A DNA stretch of 64,000 nt from Bradyrhizobium cosmicum. Lineage in GTDB: Bacteria; Pseudomonadota; Alphaproteobacteria; Rhizobiales; Xanthobacteraceae. The DNA lies in assembly GCF_007290395.2 (NCBI RefSeq), contig NZ_CP041656.2, positions 3,348,001 through 3,412,000 of the forward strand, in the 5' to 3' direction. This document shows positions 18,615-34,141 of the stretch, one piece after another. A model generated the notes under the pieces. The model was not told the origin of the DNA and ran no database searches. It was given only the letters and a program-made list of their open reading frames with translations. The translations under genes and the position numbers were made by a program. The stretch's first letter is position 1, and each line of letters begins with the position of its first letter.

Positions 18615-19976
18615 ATGCAGGTCACAGAAACCCTCTCGGAAGGTTTGAAGCACGAGTTCAAGATCAGCGTTCCCGCGTCTGATCTCGACGCCAAGGCCGG
18701 CGCCAAGCTCGTCGACCTCAAGGACAAGGTCCGCATCAACGGCTTCCGCCCCGGCAAGGTGCCGGTCTCTCACCTGAAGAAGGTGTATGGCCGCTCGGTG
18801 ATGGCCGAGACCATCGATCAGACCATCCGCGACACCAACACGCAGCTGTTCTCCGAGCGCGGCTTCCGCCTTGCGACCGAGCCGAAGATCACCATGCCGA
18901 GCGAGCAGGCCGAGGTCGAGGAGCTGCTGAGTGGCAAGACCGATCTGACCTACACGGTTGCGATCGAGGTGGTGCCGGCCATCGCGCTCGCCGACTTCAA
19001 GTCCTTCCAGGTCGAGAAGCCGGTCGCCGAGGTGACCGACGCCGACGTCGACGAGGCGATCAAGCGCATCGCCGATTCCAACCGCGGCTATGCCGCGAAG
19101 GCGGACGGCGCCAAGGCTGAGTCGGGCGACCGTGTCACCATCAGCTTCAAGGGCACCATCAACGGCGAAGCCTTCGAGGGCGGCACCGGCGAGGGCATCC
19201 AGGTCGTGATCGGCTCCAACACCTTCATTCCGGGCTTCGAGGAGCAGCTCATCGGCATCGGCGCGGGCGAAACCCGCACGCTGAAGGTGACGTTCCCCAA
19301 GAACTACATGAGCGAGAAGCTCGCCGGCCAGCCGGCCGAGTTCGAGACCACTGCAACGACGATCGAGGCGCCTCAGGACATCGCGATCGACGACGAGTTC
19401 GCCAAGACGCTTGGCCTCGAATCGCTGGACAAGCTGAAGGAAGCCGCGCGCGAGCGGCTGGTCGCCGAGTTCGCGACCGCGACGCGCCAGCGCGTCAAGC
19501 GCGCGCTGCTCGACCAGCTCGACGAGGCCCACCGCTTCGAGGCTCCGCCCTCGCTCGTCGACGAGGAGTTCAATCTGATGTGGAACTCGGTCAGGGCCGA
19601 GATGGACTCCGCGGCCAAGACCTTTGCCGACGAGAACACCACTGAAGACGCCGCCAAGGAAGAGTACCGCAAGATCGCCGACCGCCGCGTGCGGCTCGGC
19701 CTCGTGCTCTCGGAGATCGGCGAGAAGAACAAGATCACCGTGACCGACGACGAGGTCGGTCGCGCCGTGATCGAGCGGGCGCGCTCGATGCCCGGCCGCG
19801 AGAAGGAAGTCTGGGACTATTACCGCAGCAACGCCCAGGCGCTGGCCCAGCTTCGTGCACCGATTTACGAGGACAAGGTCGTCGACTTCATCCTCGAGCT
19901 CGCCAACGTGACCGAGAAGAAGGTCTCGCGCGACGACCTCTACAAGGACGACGAGGCGGAAAAGACCGCTGCCTGA
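18615..19976 (+). CDS. tig: Trigger factor
   Basis: 453-residue ribosome-bound chaperone that meets nascent chains at the exit tunnel. The N-terminal domain has the ribosome-binding signature GFRPGKVPV; the central FKBP-like prolyl isomerase domain begins at [17 protein letters not shown] (about residue 165) and includes [15 protein letters not shown]; the helical C-terminal domain runs from about 250. ATG 18615 ([10 protein letters not shown]) is the canonical start; another ATG lies three codons upstream. It heads the tig-clpP-clpX-lon cluster but has its own terminator. Confidence 0.98.
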   Translation: MQVTETLSEGLKHEFKISVPASDLDAKAGAKLVDLKDKVRINGFRPGKVPVSHLKKVYGRSVMAETIDQTIRDTNTQLFSERGFRLATEPKITMPSEQAEVEELLSGKTDLTYTVAIEVVPAIALADFKSFQVEKPVAEVTDADVDEAIKRIADSNRGYAAKADGAKAESGDRVTISFKGTINGEAFEGGTGEGIQVVIGSNTFIPGFEEQLIGIGAGETRTLKVTFPKNYMSEKLAGQPAEFETTATTIEAPQDIAIDDEFAKTLGLESLDKLKEAARERLVAEFATATRQRVKRALLDQLDEAHRFEAPPSLVDEEFNLMWNSVRAEMDSAAKTFADENTTEDAAKEEYRKIADRRVRLGLVLSEIGEKNKITVTDDEVGRAVIERARSMPGREKEVWDYYRSNAQALAQLRAPIYEDKVVDFILELANVTEKKVSRDDLYKDDEAEKTAA

Positions 19977-20034
19977 AGGCTTTGAGGCAATCCTTTGCCC
20001 AAGAAAGCCTTCTATTAAGGATGATCAAGGATCA

Positions 20035-20069
20035 GGCCCGGCTAGCCATGTGGCTGGCTGGGCCTTTTT
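20035..20069 (+). terminator. Rho-independent terminator of tig
   Basis: GGCCC (20035-20039) pairs with GGGCC (20060-20064), with inner complementarity GGCTAGCC/GGCTGGC around ATGT, followed by TTTTT. Confidence 0.85.
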
Positions 20070-20120
20070 GCGAGAATCAGCTTCAAGTGCCGGATGGATT
20101 AAGCCTTAATTCGCTCCGCA

Positions 20121-20148
20121 CTTGTCTGGCGCGAATTGGGCTATATCT
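20121..20148 (+). promoter_or_regulatory. Candidate RpoH (heat-shock) promoter of clpP
   Basis: CTTG at 20121-20124 and CTATATCT at 20141-20148, separated by 16 bp. The CTTG core with a shortened spacer resembles alphaproteobacterial RpoH promoters, and clpP is a usual RpoH target. Spacing is too short for a classic sigma-70 site. Confidence 0.42.
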
Positions 20149-20282
20149 GTCGGTACGCCCTTTACCTACGCGTTCTACTTCTACCAACTTCCTGCATCAC
20201 GGGACGTCCATCGGCCTTCCGGCAAGTCCAGCAAGCCTGGCAGCCAAGACTGGCGATGTCCTCCTAAAACCCCAGGTGACTC

Positions 20283-20918
20283 ATGCGCGATCCGGTTGAA
20301 ACCTACATGAACCTCGTGCCCATGGTGGTCGAGCAGACCAACCGTGGCGAGCGCGCCTACGACATTTTCTCGCGCCTTTTGAAGGAGCGCATCATCTTCC
20401 TGACCGGACCGGTCGAGGACGGCATGTCGACGCTGATCGTCGCGCAGCTCCTGTTCCTCGAGGCGGAAAATCCGAAGAAGGAAATCTCGATGTACATCAA
20501 CTCGCCGGGCGGCGTGGTGACGTCGGGTCTTGCGATCTACGACACCATGCAGTTCATCCGCCCGCCGGTCTCGACGCTGTGCACGGGGCAGGCGGCCTCG
20601 ATGGGCTCGCTACTGCTCTGCGCCGGCGAGAAGGACATGCGCTTCTCGCTGCCGAACGCGCGCATCATGGTGCATCAGCCCTCCGGCGGCTTCCAGGGCC
20701 AGGCCACCGACATCATGCTGCACGCCCAGGAAATCCTGAACCTGAAGAAGCGGCTCAACGAAATCTACGTGAAGCATACCGGCCAGACCTACAAGACGAT
20801 CGAGGATGCGCTGGAACGCGACAAGTTCCTGACCGCGAACGACGCCAAGGAGTTCGGTCTGGTGGACAGGGTCATCGACAAGCGCGCCGAGGAGCCGGCG
20901 GGCCCGAAAACCCCGTAG
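20283..20918 (+). CDS. clpP: ATP-dependent Clp protease proteolytic subunit
   Basis: 211-residue serine protease that forms the tetradecameric barrel fed by ClpX or ClpA. Catalytic Ser in [14 protein letters not shown], His in [15 protein letters not shown], and the third triad residue Asp in the segment following the helix ([19 protein letters not shown]). N-terminus [19 protein letters not shown] is standard; ATG 20283. Lies upstream of clpX, from which it is separated by an unusually long 446-bp gap. Confidence 0.98.
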   Translation: MRDPVETYMNLVPMVVEQTNRGERAYDIFSRLLKERIIFLTGPVEDGMSTLIVAQLLFLEAENPKKEISMYINSPGGVVTSGLAIYDTMQFIRPPVSTLCTGQAASMGSLLLCAGEKDMRFSLPNARIMVHQPSGGFQGQATDIMLHAQEILNLKKRLNEIYVKHTGQTYKTIEDALERDKFLTANDAKEFGLVDRVIDKRAEEPAGPKTP

Positions 20919-21364
20919 CACTACCGGGATGCAGCAGCGATCCCCGGCATCGCAGGGGATCGTCAGGACGCCGTTCATGCTAAGGACGCGTTCGCAGGGG
21001 GCGCAAAAGCAATTTTGCGCCCAGCGGCAGGCAGAAAGTTCCGCTTTCGTGCTTGTTTTTCGTGGCAATCCGGCCACGTAACCGCGATTTCGATCAGTTC
21101 TCCCGTGCCAAGACGTGAAATCACGGTATTGTCACGGGTAGCCGGCGGCTCCCCGATTAGCGAATTCTTGATAGTCGGGTGACAGCATGGTTGGCTACGA
21201 ATGATCGGCTATGATCGCGGAGAGTCGAGTGACCGTGATTCGCACGGGATGTAACGCGTAGGGTCTTTTTTGGTACGGAATTTGCTCTATTTGAGTCCCA
21301 TGCCGACTACTGTGTCGGAATGGGCGATCGAGCGGACGAGATCGAACCGCGGACGGAGACATGA
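20919..21364. other. Intergenic region clpP-clpX with two hairpins
   Basis: 446 bp with no credible gene. Near its start are two perfect hairpins (20938-20962 and 20999-21022) without T tracts. The rest, ending in the clpX leader, has no recognised promoter; AT-richer sequence near 21265-21295 is the most likely promoter area. Confidence 0.6.
20999..21022 (+). other. 10-bp perfect hairpin with GCAA tetraloop downstream of clpP
   Basis: GGGCGCAAAA, loop GCAA, TTTTGCGCCC. A GNRA tetraloop closes the stem. No T tract follows, so it is not a classic terminator; it may protect the clpP mRNA 3' end. A second perfect hairpin (CGATCCCC/GGGGATCG, 20938-20962) precedes it. Confidence 0.6.
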
Positions 21365-22636
21365 ATGAGTAAGGTCGGCACGAGCGACTCCAAGAACACG
21401 CTATATTGCTCGTTCTGCGGCAAGAGCCAGCACGAAGTCCGCAAACTGATCGCGGGTCCCACGGTCTTCATCTGCGACGAGTGCGTCGAGCTGTGCATGG
21501 ACATCATCCGCGAGGAAAACAAATCCTCGCTGGTCAAGTCGCGCGACGGCATTCCGACGCCGAAGGAAATCTGCAAGGTGCTGGACGATTACGTGATCGG
21601 CCAGAGCCATGCCAAGAAGGTCCTGTCGGTCGCGGTGCACAACCACTACAAGCGCCTCAATCACCAGACCAAGCACAACGACGTCGAGCTTGCGAAGTCG
21701 AACATCCTGCTGATCGGTCCGACCGGTTCGGGCAAGACGCTGCTCGCGCAGACGCTCGCCCGCATCCTGGACGTGCCCTTCACGATGGCTGACGCGACGA
21801 CGCTGACCGAAGCCGGCTATGTCGGCGAGGACGTCGAGAACATCATCCTGAAGCTGCTTCAGGCCGCCGACTACAATGTCGAGCGCGCCCAGCGCGGCAT
21901 CGTCTACATCGACGAAATCGACAAGATCAGCCGCAAGTCCGACAATCCCTCGATCACACGCGACGTGTCGGGTGAGGGCGTGCAGCAGGCGCTGCTGAAG
22001 ATCATGGAAGGCACGGTGGCTTCGGTCCCGCCGCAGGGCGGCCGCAAGCATCCGCAGCAGGAATTCCTGCAGGTGGATACCACCAACATCCTGTTCATCT
22101 GCGGCGGTGCGTTCGCCGGCCTCGAGAAGATCATCTCGGCGCGCGGCCGGTCGACCTCGATCGGCTTTGCGGCCCAGGTGCTCGCGCCGGAGGATCGCCG
22201 GACCGGCGAGATCTTCCGTCACGTCGAGCCTGAGGACCTCCTGAAGTACGGCCTCATTCCCGAGTTCGTCGGCCGTCTGCCGGTCGTGGCGACGCTCGAG
22301 GACCTCGACGAGGCCTCGCTGAAGAAGATCCTCACCGAGCCGAAGAACGCGCTGGTGAAGCAGTACCAGCGGCTGTTCGAGATGGAGAACATCGAGCTGA
22401 CCTTCGCCGACGAGGCGCTTGGCGCGGTCGCCCGCAGGGCGATCGAGCGCAAGACCGGCGCGCGTGGTCTGCGTTCGATCCTCGAGGCGATCCTGCTTGA
22501 GACCATGTTCGACCTGCCGGGCCTCGAAGGTGTGGAAGAAGTCGTGATTTCGCGCGAAGTCGTGGAAGGAACGGCCCGTCCGCTCTACATCTACGCCGAT
22601 CGGTCCGATCGCGCCGTCGAGAACGCCAGCGCCTGA
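21365..22636 (+). CDS. clpX: ATP-dependent Clp protease ATP-binding subunit ClpX
   Basis: 423-residue AAA+ unfoldase. The N-terminal zinc-binding domain has the four cysteines in CSFCGK and [10 protein letters not shown] (residues 15-45). Walker A is GPTGSGKT, Walker [11 protein letters not shown], pore loop within [10 protein letters not shown], and the ClpP-docking IGF loop is represented near [10 protein letters not shown]. In bradyrhizobia it helps degrade ssrA-tagged and regulatory proteins. Start ATG 21365 gives the canonical [15 protein letters not shown]. Confidence 0.98.
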   Translation: MSKVGTSDSKNTLYCSFCGKSQHEVRKLIAGPTVFICDECVELCMDIIREENKSSLVKSRDGIPTPKEICKVLDDYVIGQSHAKKVLSVAVHNHYKRLNHQTKHNDVELAKSNILLIGPTGSGKTLLAQTLARILDVPFTMADATTLTEAGYVGEDVENIILKLLQAADYNVERAQRGIVYIDEIDKISRKSDNPSITRDVSGEGVQQALLKIMEGTVASVPPQGGRKHPQQEFLQVDTTNILFICGGAFAGLEKIISARGRSTSIGFAAQVLAPEDRRTGEIFRHVEPEDLLKYGLIPEFVGRLPVVATLEDLDEASLKKILTEPKNALVKQYQRLFEMENIELTFADEALGAVARRAIERKTGARGLRSILEAILLETMFDLPGLEGVEEVVISREVVEGTARPLYIYADRSDRAVENASA

Positions 22637-22958
22637 TTTGCGGCGCTGGAACGCTCCAATCGTCTTATCAAGTAAGGGCTGCGGAAAGTTCCTCCGCAGC
22701 CGGTGTTGCGTCGCTTATTCGCGTGCGTAAGCGCCTGATGGCGCGCGTCTTTCAATGACTTGACACCCCCCCGCTCGATAGCCACCTAATATCGACGGCG
22801 AGCGAAACTTCTGTTCAAGATTCGCCTCAGTTCCGATCCGGCAAGCCCAGTCCGCCCCGTAAATGGCAGGCTGGTTTGTGGATCACCTCGGCACCTTGTG
22901 GCGGTTGCGCATGAGCATGCGGGCTGCGTGCAAGGGGGCAAAGCAAAAGGAAAAGGCC
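22637..22958. other. Intergenic region clpX-lon
   Basis: 322 bp. A perfect 9-bp hairpin (GGCTGCGGA/TCCGCAGCC, 22677-22701) follows clpX without a T tract. A candidate promoter with CTTGAC lies at 22759. The codons between 22863 and 22958 are in frame with lon but do not resemble Lon N-termini and are treated as leader. Confidence 0.6.
22759..22792 (+). promoter_or_regulatory. Candidate promoter of lon (CTTGAC -35)
   Basis: CTTGAC at 22759-22764 is a perfect alphaproteobacterial -35 and also contains the RpoH CTTG core. Downstream CCACCTAATAT (22782-22792) could supply the -10, but the best-matching part, CTAATAT, sits 21 bp away, so the -10 is uncertain. Position and gene function suggest heat-shock control. 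Confidence 0.38.
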
Positions 22959-25382
<2,424 letters not shown>

Positions 25383-25401
25383 GTTCAGCAAGAGATGATA
25401 A

Positions 25402-25426
25402 AACGGCGCCTTCGGGCGCCGTTTTT
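25402..25426 (+). terminator. Rho-independent terminator of lon
   Basis: ACGGCGCC, a TTCG tetraloop, GGCGCCGT and TTTTG about 20 bp after the lon stop. Confidence 0.92.
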
Positions 25427-25444
25427 GTTTTGGGGAGGGTTGCG

Positions 25445-25849
25445 ATGCAGGTCGACGGGCAATGCCATTGCGGGCAGATCACCTTCGAGGCCGAGATCGA
25501 CCCCGAGGCGGTCTCGGTCTGCCATTGCCGCGACTGCCAGACGCTGACGGGTTCGCCGTTCCGGGTGACCGCGATCTGCACCAAGGCCGACGTGAAGCTG
25601 ACCGGCGGCACTCCGAAGGTCTACGGCAAGCGCGGCGACAACGGCCGGATGCGTTTCCAGCATTTTTGCGGCGACTGCGGTTCCCCGCTGTTCACCAGCG
25701 GCGAGGGCGACCAGGCCGACGACTGGGGCATCCGCTGGGGCAGCATCCGCCAGCGCGACCAATTGCGGCCGGTGAGGCATATCTGGTGCCAGTCGGCCGC
25801 GGTGTGGATCGACGCGGTGCCGCTGTTGCCGGGAAGGCCGGGGGATTGA
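25445..25849 (+). CDS. GFA/CENP-V family zinc-binding protein
   Basis: 134-residue protein of the glutathione-dependent formaldehyde-activating (Gfa-like) fold. Zinc ligands are visible as CHCGQ at the start, CHCRDCQ near residues 25-31, and CGDCGSP near 75. Family members bind zinc and some bind glutathione; enzymatic activity is disputed. ATG 25445 follows a GGGAGGG ribosome site. It lies between the lon terminator and tRNA-Val, so it is probably a single-gene unit. Confidence 0.88.
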   Translation: MQVDGQCHCGQITFEAEIDPEAVSVCHCRDCQTLTGSPFRVTAICTKADVKLTGGTPKVYGKRGDNGRMRFQHFCGDCGSPLFTSGEGDQADDWGIRWGSIRQRDQLRPVRHIWCQSAAVWIDAVPLLPGRPGD

Positions 25850-25899
25850 GGTTCAGCTTGCGATAAAGCCCGCCTTCGTCAGACGGCTTCGGCGTGGCG

Positions 25900-25972
25900 G
25901 CCTTCGCCCGCTTCGCGCCGATGAACTCTGGGGCTGGCCTGCCGAGCCGAAGCTCGCGAAGCGAGCGAAGGC
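25900..25972. repeat. 18-bp inverted repeat beside tRNA-Val
   Basis: Left arm GCCTTCGCCCGCTTCGCG (25900-25917) and right arm CGCGAAGCGAGCGAAGGC (25955-25972) are inverted copies with one mismatch, separated by 37 bp. The right arm ends exactly where the tRNA-Val gene's CCA end begins. Probably a palindromic intergenic element that could also stop tRNA transcription. Confidence 0.65.
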
Positions 25973-26049
25973 TGGTGGGCGGTCACGGATTCGAACCGCG
26001 GACCCTCTCGGTGTAAACGAGATGCTCTAACCAGCTGAGCTAACCGCCC
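25973..26049 (-). tRNA. tRNA-Val (anticodon TAC)
   Basis: 77 nt with encoded CCA. Acceptor GGGCGGT/ACCGCCC, D-arm GCTC/GAGC, anticodon stem TCTCG/CGAGA with loop TTTACAC giving anticodon TAC, T-arm GGTTCGAATCC. Marks the left edge of the accessory block that separates lon from HU. Confidence 0.97.
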
Positions 26050-26177
26050 CACGGCGCCTCTTTAGCGCTCCAGCGGGGGCTGGAGCAAGAGGTGGCCGCG
26101 TCGCAAACCGCGCTGATTTGACCGCTTGATGGGCTTCCGGCGTGGTATCACGACCGGCAAAACGACAGGGGGCCTCA

Positions 26178-27038
26178 ATGCAACAGCCAAGCGGACACGA
26201 GCAAAACGCCGACCAGATCGCCTATTGGAACGGGCCGAGCGGACAGCGCTGGGCCGACCGCCATGCGGCACAGGAAACACTGCTCGGACCCATTGCCGAC
26301 GTGCTGATCGACCGCGCGAGGCCGAAGCCGGGGGAACGCGTTCTCGACGTCGGCTGCGGCTCCGGCGCGACGACGTTCGCGTTCGCCAAAGCGGTGGCGC
26401 CTGACGGCTTTGCGCTCGGGCTCGACGTCTCCGAGCCGATGCTGTCGCAGGCGCGCGCGTTTGCGCCAAAAGGGCTGCCGCTCGATTTCGTGCTGGCAGA
26501 CGCGACGGTGTATCCGTTCGAGCCGGCGAGCTTTGATCTGCTCGCCTCGCGCTTCGGCGTGATGTTCTTCGCCGATCCCATCGCGTCCTTCACCAATCTG
26601 CGCCGTGCGCTGAAGCCGTCGGGACGGCTCGCCTTTGCCTGCTGGCGCGAGCCGAAGGAAAATCCGTGGATGATGGCGCCGCTGATGGCGGTCTACAAGC
26701 ACGTGCCCAAGATGCCGCCGGTCGGACCGGAGGAGCCAGGCCCGTTCGCCTTTGCCGCGGAGGAGCGCGTGACGCGCATCCTGACGGGTGCAGGCTTCGT
26801 CAACGTGGCGATGGAGCCGCATAATCTGGCGATGGACATCGCCATCGGCGGCGGGCTCGATGCCGCGGTCGAAGGCTCGCTCCAGATCGGCCCCGCCAGC
26901 CGCGCGCTGCAGGGCCATCCGCCGGAGACATATGCGGCCGCCAAAGCGTCGATCCGAGAGACGCTCGCGCCGTTCCAGAAGGGGCAGAGCGTGGCGTTGC
27001 AGGGCGCGATTTGGATCGTGACGGCGAAGGCGGTGTAG
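26178..27038 (+). CDS. Class I SAM-dependent methyltransferase
   Basis: 286-residue methyltransferase of the UbiE/Methyltransf_11 type. Motif I is VLDVGCGSGATTFAFA (about residues 58-73), the acidic loop LGLDVS follows, then FDLLASRFGVMFFADP (motif II/III). The N-terminus QIAYWNGPSGQRWADRHAAQE resembles a common rhizobial group of uncharacterised methyltransferases. The substrate is unknown. ATG 26178 is chosen because it gives this N-terminus. It is convergent with the metal-efflux operon, with a palindromic repeat between. Confidence 0.88.
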   Translation: MQQPSGHEQNADQIAYWNGPSGQRWADRHAAQETLLGPIADVLIDRARPKPGERVLDVGCGSGATTFAFAKAVAPDGFALGLDVSEPMLSQARAFAPKGLPLDFVLADATVYPFEPASFDLLASRFGVMFFADPIASFTNLRRALKPSGRLAFACWREPKENPWMMAPLMAVYKHVPKMPPVGPEEPGPFAFAAEERVTRILTGAGFVNVAMEPHNLAMDIAIGGGLDAAVEGSLQIGPASRALQGHPPETYAAAKASIRETLAPFQKGQSVALQGAIWIVTAKAV

Positions 27039-27054
27039 CCTCCGCTTTCTCCGC

Positions 27055-27140
27055 CGTCATTGCGAGCGGAGCGAAGCAATCCAGAATCCCTCCGTGGAGA
27101 CTCTCTGGATTGCTTCGTCGCTTCGCTCCTCGCAATGACG
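27055..27140. repeat. Palindromic intergenic repeat (GTCATTGCGAG type)
   Basis: 86 bp bounded by CGTCATTGCGAG and its inverse CTCGCAATGACG, with inner arms GAAGCAATCCAGA and TCTGGATTGCTTC. It is a long imperfect hairpin with a 6-nt asymmetry. Elements of this sequence are abundant between genes of Bradyrhizobium and relatives; position between convergent genes is typical. Confidence 0.85.
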
Positions 27141-27157
27141 ATGTGGATGGACCTTGC

Positions 27158-28132
27158 CTACACCACGTCATCCGGCGCCAGCGCGCAGCCATTGTCGGGA
27201 TGCGTCTCGATCTGGAGCGTGGTGTGGCCGATGCGGAACGACGCCGTCAGCAGCTGCGCGGTCTCCATCAGGAATGCATCGGCGGCTCCCGCGGGCATCA
27301 CGAGATGGCACGTCAGCGCCGTCTCGGTGGTCGAGATCGGCCAGACGTGAAGATCGTGGATTGCTGACACGCCCGGCCGTTCCAGCAGGAACAGCTTGAT
27401 CGCGGCGAGATCGGTGCCCTTGGGGGCTGCGGCCATCGACATGTCGATGGAGCCGCGCAGCAGGCTGGTGGTGCTCCAGAGGATGGTAGCGCAGATCACG
27501 AGGCTGGTGACGGGATCGAGCCAGAGCCAGCCGGTCCAGATGATCAGCGCCGCCGAGACCACTACGCCGAGCGAGACCGCGGCGTCGGCCGCCATGTGCA
27601 GGTACGCGCCTTCGATGTTGATGTCGTCTTTGCGTCCGCGCGCGAACAGCAGCGCGGTGAAGCCGTTGATGAGGATACCGATGCCGGCGACCACCATGAC
27701 GGTCACGCCCGCGACCGGCTCCGGCTCGCGCAAACGCAAAATTGCCTCCCAGCCGATCGCGCCGGTGGCGACCAGCAGGAACACCGCGTTCGCCAGCGCG
27801 GCCAGGATGGTGGAAGCGCGAAAGCCGTAGGTGAAGCGACCGCTCGGCGCGCGCCGCGCCGCGATCGATGCGCACCACGCCACGACCAGGCCGAGCACGT
27901 CGGACAGATTGTGGCCGGCGTCCGCAAGCAGGGCGGTGGAGTTGCCGAGATAGCCGTAGATCGCCTCGGCCACCACCAGCGCGGTGTTGAGACTGATGCC
28001 GATCGCGAACGCCTTGCCGAAACTGGCGGGCGCATGGACATGCCCGTGGCCAAGATCATGACTGTGCCCATGATCGTGCGCGTGGCCGGCATGGTCATGG
28101 TGGTCATGACCGCGATGGTCGTGGCTGCCCAA
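27158..28132 (-). CDS. czcD: Cation diffusion facilitator (CzcD/ZitB-like)
   Basis: 324-residue inner-membrane divalent-metal/proton antiporter. The N-terminus is strongly histidine-rich (about residues 4-33), then six helices. Metal-site motifs HNLSD in helix 2 (ADAGHNLSDVLG) and HMAAD in helix 5 (YLHMAADAAVSLG) give the HxxxD pairs expected for zinc-type CDFs. A C-terminal cytoplasmic domain follows (IHDLHVWPIST). The start is TTG at 28132, with GGGAG 8 bp before it, just 2 bp after the RND pump stop, so it is the last gene of the metal-efflux operon. Confidence 0.92.
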   Translation of the reverse strand: MGSHDHRGHDHHDHAGHAHDHGHSHDLGHGHVHAPASFGKAFAIGISLNTALVVAEAIYGYLGNSTALLADAGHNLSDVLGLVVAWCASIAARRAPSGRFTYGFRASTILAALANAVFLLVATGAIGWEAILRLREPEPVAGVTVMVVAGIGILINGFTALLFARGRKDDINIEGAYLHMAADAAVSLGVVVSAALIIWTGWLWLDPVTSLVICATILWSTTSLLRGSIDMSMAAAPKGTDLAAIKLFLLERPGVSAIHDLHVWPISTTETALTCHLVMPAGAADAFLMETAQLLTASFRIGHTTLQIETHPDNGCALAPDDVV

Positions 28133-28134
28133 TG

Positions 28135-32310
<4,176 letters not shown>

Positions 32311-32314
<4 letters not shown>

Positions 32315-33585
32315 CGTGCGCCCTCCCGGGCCAGCGTGAAGGGATTGCCGACGAGGCCTTCGATGGTGGCGACGCCGGCGTGGAAGTTCTGCAGCGCCTC
32401 CTGCTCGCGCAGCCGCGCTTGCGACACGCTGGCCTGGGCGTCGAGCACTTCGAGCAGGCTGAAGCGGCCCTGGCCGTAGCCTTGCGAGATCGCTTCGGCC
32501 GCTTCGGTTGCCTTGGGGATCGCAGTCTCGCGCAGCACCGCGAGCTCGCGCAGCGAGCCCTGCAGCGAGTCGTAGGCGCGGCCGGCGATGACGATCAGCG
32601 TGTTGCGGTTGGCCTCGCGCTCGGCCCTGGTCTTGGCGAGGCTTTCCTGCGCCGAGAGGATGTTGCCCTGGTTCCGGTCGAACACGGGGATCGGCACCGA
32701 GACGGAGAGCCGCACCGCATCGTCATTGGTCTCGTTGAAATGGCGCCAGCCGGCGGCGATGCGGACGTCGGGATAAGGCCTGAGCCGCGCCATCAACAGC
32801 TCGGCGTTGCGCTGGGCATACACCGCGGTCCAGCGGACCAGCTGCGGATTGGCGTCGATGGCGGCGACGACCGACTGGAACGTCGGCGGCTTGCCCATGG
32901 TGTCGAGCCGGCCGGAGACCTCACCGAACTTTGCGGAGGGATCGCCCATCAGCACCGCAAGCTCGCGCCGGGCGCTCGCCAGCGTCGCCTTGAAGCGCTC
33001 GCGGTCGGCCTTCACCAGGGCGGAGGCGACCTCGGCGCGGCCGGTCTCGGCCGGCGAGGAGGCGCCGGCCTCGACGCGGCGGCGTAGCAGCGGCGTCAGC
33101 CGGTCGATCGCGGTGATCTGCTCGTCGAGGATCTGGATGCGCCGCTGCGCGCCGAGCACGCTGAGAAAGGCGATCGCGGTCTCCGACAGCACCTCAAGCC
33201 TGACGGCCTTGCGCTGAATTGCGGCGACCTCGATGCCGGCCGCGCCTGCGGCGATCCGCGCGTCACGCTTGCCGAACAGCTCGAAGGCCTGGCTGATCTG
33301 GAGCGTGGTCTCGGCCGATCTGGTGCCGCGGTAGATGCCCGAGCCGAGGGAGTTGTCCTGTTCATAGGACAGTTCGGGATTGAGGAGCGCGCCGGCCTGG
33401 ATGCGCTGGCCTGTCGCGATGCCGACATCGCGTTCCGCCGCCGTCAGGCGCGGACTGGCGGCCAGCGCGCGCGACAGCGCGGCGCGCATCGTCAGGGTCT
33501 GGGCGTGAATGGGCTGTGTCAGCCAGGGGCCAACGAGAATCGCCATCGCGCACGCGAGGCGCGCGGCAGTCCGTCTGCAAGACAT
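32311..33585 (-). CDS. czcC: Outer-membrane efflux factor, TolC family (CzcC-like)
   Basis: 424-residue TolC-family protein. Signal peptide at residues 1-28 (ending QPIHAQ), then two OEP repeats: LTAAERDVGIATGQRIQAGA and GAGASSP-type turns followed by YPDVRIAAGWRHFNETNDDA. It would form the outer-membrane channel for the CzcB-CzcA pump. Start ATG 33585; its stop overlaps the czcB start (ATGA). First structural pump gene in the operon after the small His-rich protein. Confidence 0.9.
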
Positions 33586-33640
33586 GAAGGTGACCTGTGA
33601 ACAATAGCATCGGGGGCGCGCGGGCGCCCGGCTGATCAGT

Positions 33641-34006
33641 TCAGGTCAGATGCTTGGGAGGCGGGAAGTCGGTGTCGGGCGCAATGCCGATCAGGGCAGG
33701 CGCGCGCTGCGCGATCGGTGCAGCGACGATATCGGCCGCCGCTCCGGACTGCAGTGGCTGTGCGACGGCAATCGAGAAGCAGCCATGGCAGTGGTGGCCG
33801 CCGGCCGCCTTGTGATCGCCATGACCGGTAGCGCCATCGTCGAGGATCGAGGCGATCTCCGAGCCGCCAGACGGGCTCGTGACATCGATGTCGTGCGCGC
33901 CATGGAGCACGCCCGACAGCAGATACATCACCGCGACGAGCACAGCCACGAGCCCACGCCAGTTGCGCGGGTTCCAAAAGCTGGTGCGGCGGCCGATCGA
34001 AATCAC
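33641..34006 (-). CDS. Small His/Cys-containing exported protein, CzcI-like by position
   Basis: 121 residues from GTG 34006. A hydrophobic segment (GLVAVLVAVMYLLSGVLHGA) is a likely signal or anchor; the mature part has an Asp/His-rich run ending in HHCHGCFSIA, a plausible metal-binding site. It sits 55 bp upstream of czcC in the same direction. In Cupriavidus the small periplasmic CzcI lies in the same position ahead of czcC; sequence similarity to CzcI cannot be judged here. Role as metal sensor or buffer is inference. Confidence 0.65.
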   Translation of the reverse strand: MISIGRRTSFWNPRNWRGLVAVLVAVMYLLSGVLHGAHDIDVTSPSGGSEIASILDDGATGHGDHKAAGGHHCHGCFSIAVAQPLQSGAAADIVAAPIAQRAPALIGIAPDTDFPPPKHLT

Positions 34007-34141
34007 TGCGGTCTCGGGTTGCTGATCGCCTGCGGTAGCATGGCGGCCGGAACAGTGTCGACCCGCAATAGTGTTACGTGTGGGGAACTCGATGTCGCAC
34101 GCGCCGGACAGGAAAAGGCCCCAGCGGTTCCTTCTCGCCGA

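Larger units (their letters stand above)
19977..20282. other. Intergenic region tig-clpP
   Basis: 306 bp without a gene. Holds the tig terminator (20035-20069) and a candidate heat-shock promoter (20121-20148), leaving a leader of roughly 130 nt before clpP. Confidence 0.7.
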
